A stretch of DNA of 64,000 bases from Emmonsiellopsis sp. PD_33 (taxonomy: Eukaryota; Ascomycota; Eurotiomycetes; Onygenales; Ajellomycetaceae). A program made the translations under genes and the position numbers. Below the pieces are notes generated by a model that saw only the letters and a program-made list of their open reading frames with translations, was not told where the DNA came from and did not search any database. Numbering within the stretch: the stretch's first letter is position 1; every line of letters starts with the position of its first letter. The stretch covers positions 62,001 to 126,000 of the forward strand of contig JANTQF010000008.1 of assembly GCA_032988165.1 (NCBI GenBank), written 5' to 3'. This document shows, piece by piece, positions 58,701-64,000 of this stretch.

Positions 58701-61700
58701 GTGTTCGGGGTTACTCTTGCTGGTCGCAATATCCCGATTCCAGGAATTCTTGAGATTTCCGGCCCAACATTGACAACGGTCCCCGTTAAACTGCACATAA
58801 ACCCACGACAAACAGTACACGAACTTTTGCAGGGGGTCCAATGCCAGTCAACCGAGATGATAGCATTTGAACATACCGGCTTACAGCATATTAAACAACT
58901 GAATGAGGATACCCTATCTGCGTGTAATTTCCAGAACCTGCTCGTAATCCAACCGGAGACCGAAGGAAGAAATGACGATACTATTTGGGATATGCAAAAG
59001 GATGTCGGCTCCAATATCAACTTCCATACATGCCCGTTGGTCGTCGAATGCAAACTCGATAATGGCGAAGTGGAAATAACGATTCAGTATGACTCAGATA
59101 TTGTGCCCACATCACAATCTACAGCTATCCTTGACCAACTCGAGCACATTATCAACGAACTTGCGTTCGCAACCGAAGTAATCACGGTGGATGAGATTGA
59201 GATGCTCGGACCAGTTGACCGACAAATGATCTCCGACTTACAGTACGAAGAACCAAAATTGGTCAACCAATGCATTCACGACCTTGTTGGACAGCAGGCA
59301 GCGTTGAGACCAAGCGCTCCTGCAGTGAGTGGATGGGATGGCAACCTCACCTACAACGAACTGGAGTCGTTATCCACGCGATTAGCCCTATATCTCCAAA
59401 ACCTAGGGGTGGAACCTGAATCATTCGTACCTATCTGTTTCAAAAAGTCGGTATGGACTGTCGTGGCCATACTGGGGATACTTAAATGCGGCGGAGCCTT
59501 CGTCCCACTGGACCCGAAGCACCCACGAAGCCGACTTCAGGATATCATCCGGCGCGTCCGTGCGAGAGTATTGCTTGTGTCTGAGGATGCTCCGGCTCTG
59601 AACTTGCAACATACGTCGGTTCTTGAAATATCGGCCTCCCTGAGGAATTGGTTACCCCCTGGGAATGTTGCTAGTTATGCTCAGCCCCAGAATGCTGCTT
59701 ACGTCCTATTTACTTCAGGAAGCACGGGCTCCGCGAAAGGCGTTGTAATGGAGCATGCTAGTGTGGTGTCCAGTGCAACTGCATACGGGAAGGTTATGAA
59801 CTTTGGACCACAGACACGGGCTCTGCAATTCGCCTCCTACACGTTTGATGCTTGTATAGCTGAGATTGTTTGCACCCTACTACATGGAGGCTGCGTGTGC
59901 GTTCCATCGGAAACATCCCGTCTGGATAACCTGCCTCTGTTTATTAACGATATGAGAGTTAATTGGGCATTTATTACACCATCATTATTGACCCTCCTAC
60001 AACCAGGTGAAGTTCCAGGACTCAAAACTCTCGTTGTCGGCGGCGAAGCAATCACTTCCAACATCATAAAGGCATGGGCAACCGAGACTGCCCTTATGCA
60101 GGGATACGGACCTACTGAATCATGCGTGTTTTGTGTGTCTGGTGTCGTTCCCACACCTGATTCTGCCAAAGAAATGATTGGAAAGCCTGTTGGCGGGCGA
60201 TGCTGGGTTGTAGACCCCCGCAACCCAAACCAGCTTGCGCCACTTGGCACAATAGGCGAGATGTTGGTGGAAGGTCCTATCCTCTCTCGCTGTTACCTGG
60301 GAGACCCTCAGAGAACTTCTGAATCGTTCCTTACGGATTTGAAATGGTTAAACGACGATTATGAACCACATCGGGAGCGGCGTGTTTATAAAACAGGAGA
60401 TCTCGTCAAAATGGACTTTGATGGATCGATTTATTTCTATGGTCGCAAGGATAATCAAATTAAGCTCCGTGGTCAGCGCATAGAGCTCGGTGAGATTGAA
60501 CACAATCTTTCAACCGATCCGGAGGTCCGAAATGCTGTTGTTATACTTCCAAAGTTGGGACATTGCCAACAAAAGCTTGTGGCCATCCTCTCCCCGGATA
60601 CCGCTTCAAATACGGAAGTAGTGGATAACTGGTTTACCGCAAACGACTCACAGTTCTTTGTGACGGGTGTCCGCACTCGTTTGTCCGAAAAGCTCCCTCA
60701 GTACATGGTGCCATCTGTCTGGATTGTTGTGGGCCGATTGCCACTACTATCATCTGGAAAACTTGACCGCCGGGAGGTGGTGAAATCCGTCGAAAATATG
60801 GATAAAGAAATGTACGCTAAGGTGATGAATAACGGAGCTGAAACCAGCGTATCAACCAAGCCGACCAGCCAAATAGAAAACGACATACAGCACATATGGG
60901 GACATGTCCTTAACATTAAAGTTGAGGATATCTCGACTAGCCGTTCATTCCTCAGTTATGGCGGCGACTCTATTACCGCTATGCAAGTCATGGCCCAGTG
61001 TCGGAAGAGGGGAATTGGTCTAACTGTACAGGCTATCCTTCAAAGCAAGTCTATCATTGCGTTAGGCCATTCTGCAACAGGCGTTGAAAGAAAGATCACT
61101 CAACGCAAGGAAAATGTTCGCCCTTTTGCTCTTTCCCCCATTCAACAATTCCATATGCGGTCTTGGACTCCGGACAAAGGTCATTTCAATCAAAGTTTCC
61201 TTCTTCGGCTTAAGGAACACAGATCCTTGCAGCAAGTCGAGGACGCTATCCGGATTCTTGTTGACAGACATTCAATGCTTCGATCGCGCTTTAGCCCCAA
61301 AGGTAACGGCCAGTGGCAGCAACGTGTAACGCAGGAAACCGAGTCCTCGTATCGCGTGCGACACACCTCACTAGACTCTACGAGGGATATTAAGAAAGTG
61401 ATTTCCCAGTCTCAAAAATTCTTGAATATTGAAATCGGACCCTTACTCGCTGTTGATCTGCTTGAAAGGAGCACCGGAGGCCAAATTCTATTTTTGGTAG
61501 CAAGCCATCTAGTCGTTGACCTCGTCTCGTGGCGTGTCATTCTAGAGGAATTGGAAACCTTATTAAAATGTGGCACCATCACTTCCGACAAGCCTTTGTC
61601 TTTCCAGACCTGGTGTGCTATGCAAGGGGAGGAGACGTTTGCAGTTGATATTGTCCTACCATTCAAAGTGGAGCCTGCCAACTTTGTGTACTGGGGGTTG

Positions 61701-64000
61701 TCAGATGATGCTCCCAACGTCTATGGGGACACTATTCGCAACACCTTCACAATTGACTCTGCAAGCACAAGATTGTTGCTTGGAGAATGCCACAATGCCC
61801 TTAGGACCGAACCAATCGATATTTTTATTGCCGCTATTGTCCATTCTTTCAGCCAGATATTCAACGACCGCTCCATCCCTGCAATATACAATGAAACCCA
61901 TGGTCGTGAGCCAGCTGACGCAAGAGTGGACTTATCGAGAACTGTGGGGTGGTTTACGACGATGTATCCCATTCAAACATGTCACGAGACGTTGTCTAAC
62001 GAAATCATATCTACCATCAGCCAAGTTAAGGATATCCGACACCGAATACCGGGCAATGGCAGGCCATATTTCTCTTCTCGGTTTCTGGACAGTGAAGGTA
62101 GTGAGAAATTCCGTGATCACTTTCCAGAGATTATCGTGAACTACTTCGGACAATATCAACAGATGGAGCGCGGCGACGCACTATTATCCGCTGAAACCGA
62201 GCTACTTAGTGATGCCGGGTCCAACGAATACTGGTCTGATATTCTTGACATTGGCCGTGACGTGCCTCGCTTTGGTTTATTTGAAATTTCCCTTGGTATT
62301 GTTCAAGGATGCATACAAGTCTCCTTCCTGCATAACAAACACATGCGGCACCAACAAAGAATCCACTCCTGGATCACAGAATGTCGTACGGCCCTCCGCA
62401 ATGCTGCTGAACGACTGATATCTATGGACCCAACTCCCACGCTAAGCGATTACCCTCTCTTACCATTGACGTATGACAGCCTGAGAAGCCTAGTAAAAAC
62501 AATTTTGCCCGCTGGAGGCATATCAAATGTCAAGAACATCCAGGATATTTATCCATGCTCGCCTCTTCAACAAGGAATCCTCGTCAGCCAGAGTAGAAAC
62601 GCTTCATACTATGCAGTACATGCCATATATGAGGTCAAAAGCGAAGTGTTCCCGAGGGTTGACTGCCATCTGCTAGCCGCCGCATGGCAAAAAGTGGTAG
62701 ATCGACATGATGCTCTGAGAGCAATTTTCATTGAAAGCGTCCGTCAGAATGGCCTGTACGATCAGGTTGTCTTGCGAGACATGAAAGCCGAAATTGTTTA
62801 TTTGGATTGTGACGACGGGGAGGCTTTAACTTGCCTCGAACAACAGGAACCCAAAGCATACGGAAATTTTACACCTGCCCACCGACTTACTCTATGCACC
62901 ACCACTCATGGCAAGGTCTTCTGCAAACTCGATATATCCCACGCTATAATTGACGGCACCTCAATGAAGAACGTCTTTTACGATATGGCCCGGGCATACA
63001 AAAACCAGCTTCCAGACCTCCATGGACCCTCCTATCGAAGTTATATCGAATATATTCAGGGGTTACCAGCAAGTCTCGACTACTGGAAGACATATCTGGA
63101 AGGAGTTGAGCCTTGTCACTTCCCGGTTTTGAACGACAGTGATAACAACAAGCAACTTCGATCGCTACACATAGAAATGCCAAACTTTTCAGAAATCCAA
63201 AGGTTCTGTGAGGTCAACGGAGTGACACAGGCGATCCTGCTACAAACAGCTTGGGGAATCATTCTGCATAGATTCACCGGGCAGGAAGAAATATCATTTG
63301 GTTACCTCAGTTCAGGGCGTGATACGCCAATCGACGGAATCCAGGATGCAGTCGGCGCATTTGTCAACATGCTTATCAGTCGGATAGTGTTTACGTCCTC
63401 CACTCCGACCAGTGACATACTTGGGAAGCTGCAGAATGACTACATAGAAAGTCTACCACACCAGTACTGCTCTTTGGCAGATGTGCACCACTCACTGGGT
63501 TTTTCCAGTAGGCCACTGTTCAACACTGTTATGTCTTTCCAGAGACGTCTATTAACGGAAAATGTCAACCTCGATTATATTCAATTCGAAAACGTAGGAG
63601 GTCACGATCCTACAGAGGTACGTTTACGAGACAACCCTAACTTGACGCTTTCTAACATTTGTCACAGTATGATATCACAGTCAACATTGAAACCTCTCCA
63701 GAATCGATCGCTGTATCCTTCGGATACTGGAGTGACCGGTTATCCGATAAACAAGCGAAGAATGTTGCAAGCACCTTTCAGACCGTCGTTCGAGAAATCG
63801 TACAGAATCCTTCCAAAACCGTAGCGGAAATCAATTATTTCAGCGACTATAACCACCAACAGCTCAAGTTGTGGAACAGCAATCCTGTGGAAGCAATTTC
63901 GAAGTGCATTCACACAGTTTTCGAAGAACAGGCCGCTATGCATCCAGATAAGCTCGCAATTTGCTCCTGGGATGGAATTTTCACTTATCACGAGCTGGAC
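44061..64000 (+). CDS. Multimodular nonribosomal peptide synthetase (3' partial, at least six modules)
   Basis: Assembles a peptide on phosphopantetheine arms. Exons 44061-44591, 44651-49285, 49350-63617 and 63668 to the window edge join in phase 0; the visible part is about 6,589 residues. Domain order: truncated C, A1-T1-E1, C2-A2-T2, C3-A3-T3, C4-A4-T4, C5-A5-T5-E5, C6-A6 (edge). Phosphopantetheine serines in the GGDS motifs are at about 835, 2375, 3454, 4526 and 5596. All five complete A domains keep the GKLxR lysine. No methyltransferase, reductase or thioesterase is seen so far. E domains predict D-residues 1 and 5. The start at 44061 is the first ATG in the open frame and precedes the SVQYW segment. 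The neighbouring ABC-C gene in the same direction suggests a biosynthesis-export pair. From memory it resembles Aspergillus Pes1/NRPS1; unverified. Confidence 0.93.
46765..49420 (+). other. NRPS E1 and C2 domains
   Basis: E1 (46765-48110) has AHHLVIDLVSW with His1014-His1015, and RTVGWFT and NYLGQ motifs that separate epimerisation from condensation domains; it should set residue 1 as D. C2 (48180-49420, crossing an intron at 49286-49349) has SHAVIDG at about 1491: the first His of the usual pair is Ser, the second, catalytic His stays. It should accept a D-configured donor. Confidence 0.85.
49590..51410 (+). other. NRPS A2-T2
   Basis: A2 shows TSGSTGEPK, FDACITE, GYGPTE, KTGDL and SGKLDRR. 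Pocket residues by eye: D-A-T-F-V-G-G-I-F-K. T2 has LGGDSI with Ser2375. The A10-T2 linker carries QQLSKEQIVQYTLSK, which A3 and A4 also have in related form. Confidence 0.8.
51535..54645 (+). other. NRPS module 3: C3-A3-T3
   Basis: C3 has MHHSIFDG (His2575-His2576), the standard form. A3 has FTSGSTGVPK, YDVSMGE instead of FDA, SYGPAE, KTGDL and SGKLNRH. Pocket residues by eye: D-V-G-F-V-G-S-I-W-K, the most divergent of the five, so probably another substrate. T3 has SGGDSI with Ser3454. Confidence 0.8.
54770..57855 (+). other. NRPS module 4: C4-A4-T4
   Basis: C4 has IHHALYDGWS (about 3651). A4 has FTSGTSGTPKG, FDACITE, AYGPTE, RTGDL and AGKLNRR, with pocket D-A-T-L-V-G-A-V-V-K by eye. The Gly and Val positions recall aromatic-type codes, but that is weak in fungi. 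T4 has SGGDSI with Ser4526. Confidence 0.8.
57985..62465 (+). other. NRPS module 5: C5-A5-T5-E5
   Basis: C5 has LHHCLYDGWS (about 4723). A5 has FTSGSTGSAKG, FDACIAE, GYGPTE and SGKLDRR, pocket D-A-A-F-V-G-G-V-F-K, close to A2. T5 has YGGDSI with Ser5596. E5 has SHLVVDLVSW near 5774 (first His replaced by Ser, second His kept), plus RTVGWFT and NYFGQ; residue 5 should be D. Confidence 0.8.
62535..64000 (+). other. NRPS module 6: C6 and start of A6 (runs off window)
   Basis: C6 has SHAIIDG at about 6252 and an intron at 63618-63667 at the C/A boundary, at the same place as in C2. A6 begins at SKCIHTVFEEQAAMHPD and the window ends after ICSWDGIFTYHELD. The number of further modules and the release domain are not visible. 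Confidence 0.85.

Noticed and set aside
1..64000. CRISPR arrays, rRNA operons, tRNA genes
   Set aside because: None was recognised by eye. A tRNA with an intron could be missed, so tRNAscan-SE would be decisive.

Overview
This 64 kb window reads as nuclear DNA of a filamentous ascomycete, most likely Eurotiales (Aspergillus/Penicillium type). Genes sit on both strands, carry many short introns (about 50-100 bp) with GTATGT/GTAAGT-like donors and TAG/CAG acceptors, and the gene content (Dsc1/Tul1 ligase, Mgm1, Dug3, Pub1, fungal Med2-like, arrestin adaptor, giant NRPS) is fungal. Exon boundaries below were assembled by eye from reading frame, splice consensus and phase; each multi-exon model given as complete closes in frame.

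Left half (1-32.3 kb) is mostly conserved housekeeping. In order: the 3' part of a Dsc1/Tul1 RING E3 ligase; a divergent mitochondrial pair (glycine cleavage H protein on -, ribosomal protein bS6m on +); the mitochondrial dynamin GTPase Mgm1 (-) sharing a promoter with the glutathione-degradation amidotransferase Dug3 (+), a promoter holding three CACGTG boxes; and an uncharacterised two-TM protein (-). From 13.5 to 17.3 kb lies a more accessory-looking stretch: a small protein with LRAT/NlpC-P60-like motifs, an HNH-nuclease-like gene with a damaged motif, an APH-type kinase lacking a visible start codon, and a non-autonomous MITE with 68-bp perfect terminal inverted repeats. Then follow Pub1 (three-RRM RNA-binding protein, -), a Med2-like Mediator subunit, a hydantoinase/oxoprolinase-DUF917 fusion enzyme, and a PPxY-bearing arrestin-type adaptor.

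Right half (32.3-64 kb) is a secondary-metabolite locus. After about 2.9 kb without a gene comes a complete 15-exon ABC-C (Yor1/MRP-type) transporter, then 3.5 kb without a convincing gene, then a giant NRPS that runs off the right edge. The visible NRPS part is about 6,590 residues: truncated C - A1-T1-E - C-A2-T2 - C-A3-T3 - C-A4-T4 - C-A5-T5-E - C-A6... Two E domains predict D-residues at positions 1 and 5 of an at least six-residue peptide, which the transporter probably exports. No other tailoring gene is visible between 32 kb and the edge.

The most interesting signal is the internal history of this synthetase. The three C domains that stand first or follow an E domain share an intron at the same C/A boundary, while the other three C domains lack it. 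A-domain N- and C-terminal parts group differently, which points to block duplication and subdomain exchange. From memory, a two-E NRPS beside a Yor1-like ABC-C gene resembles the Aspergillus fumigatus Pes1/NRPS1 locus; this was not checked.
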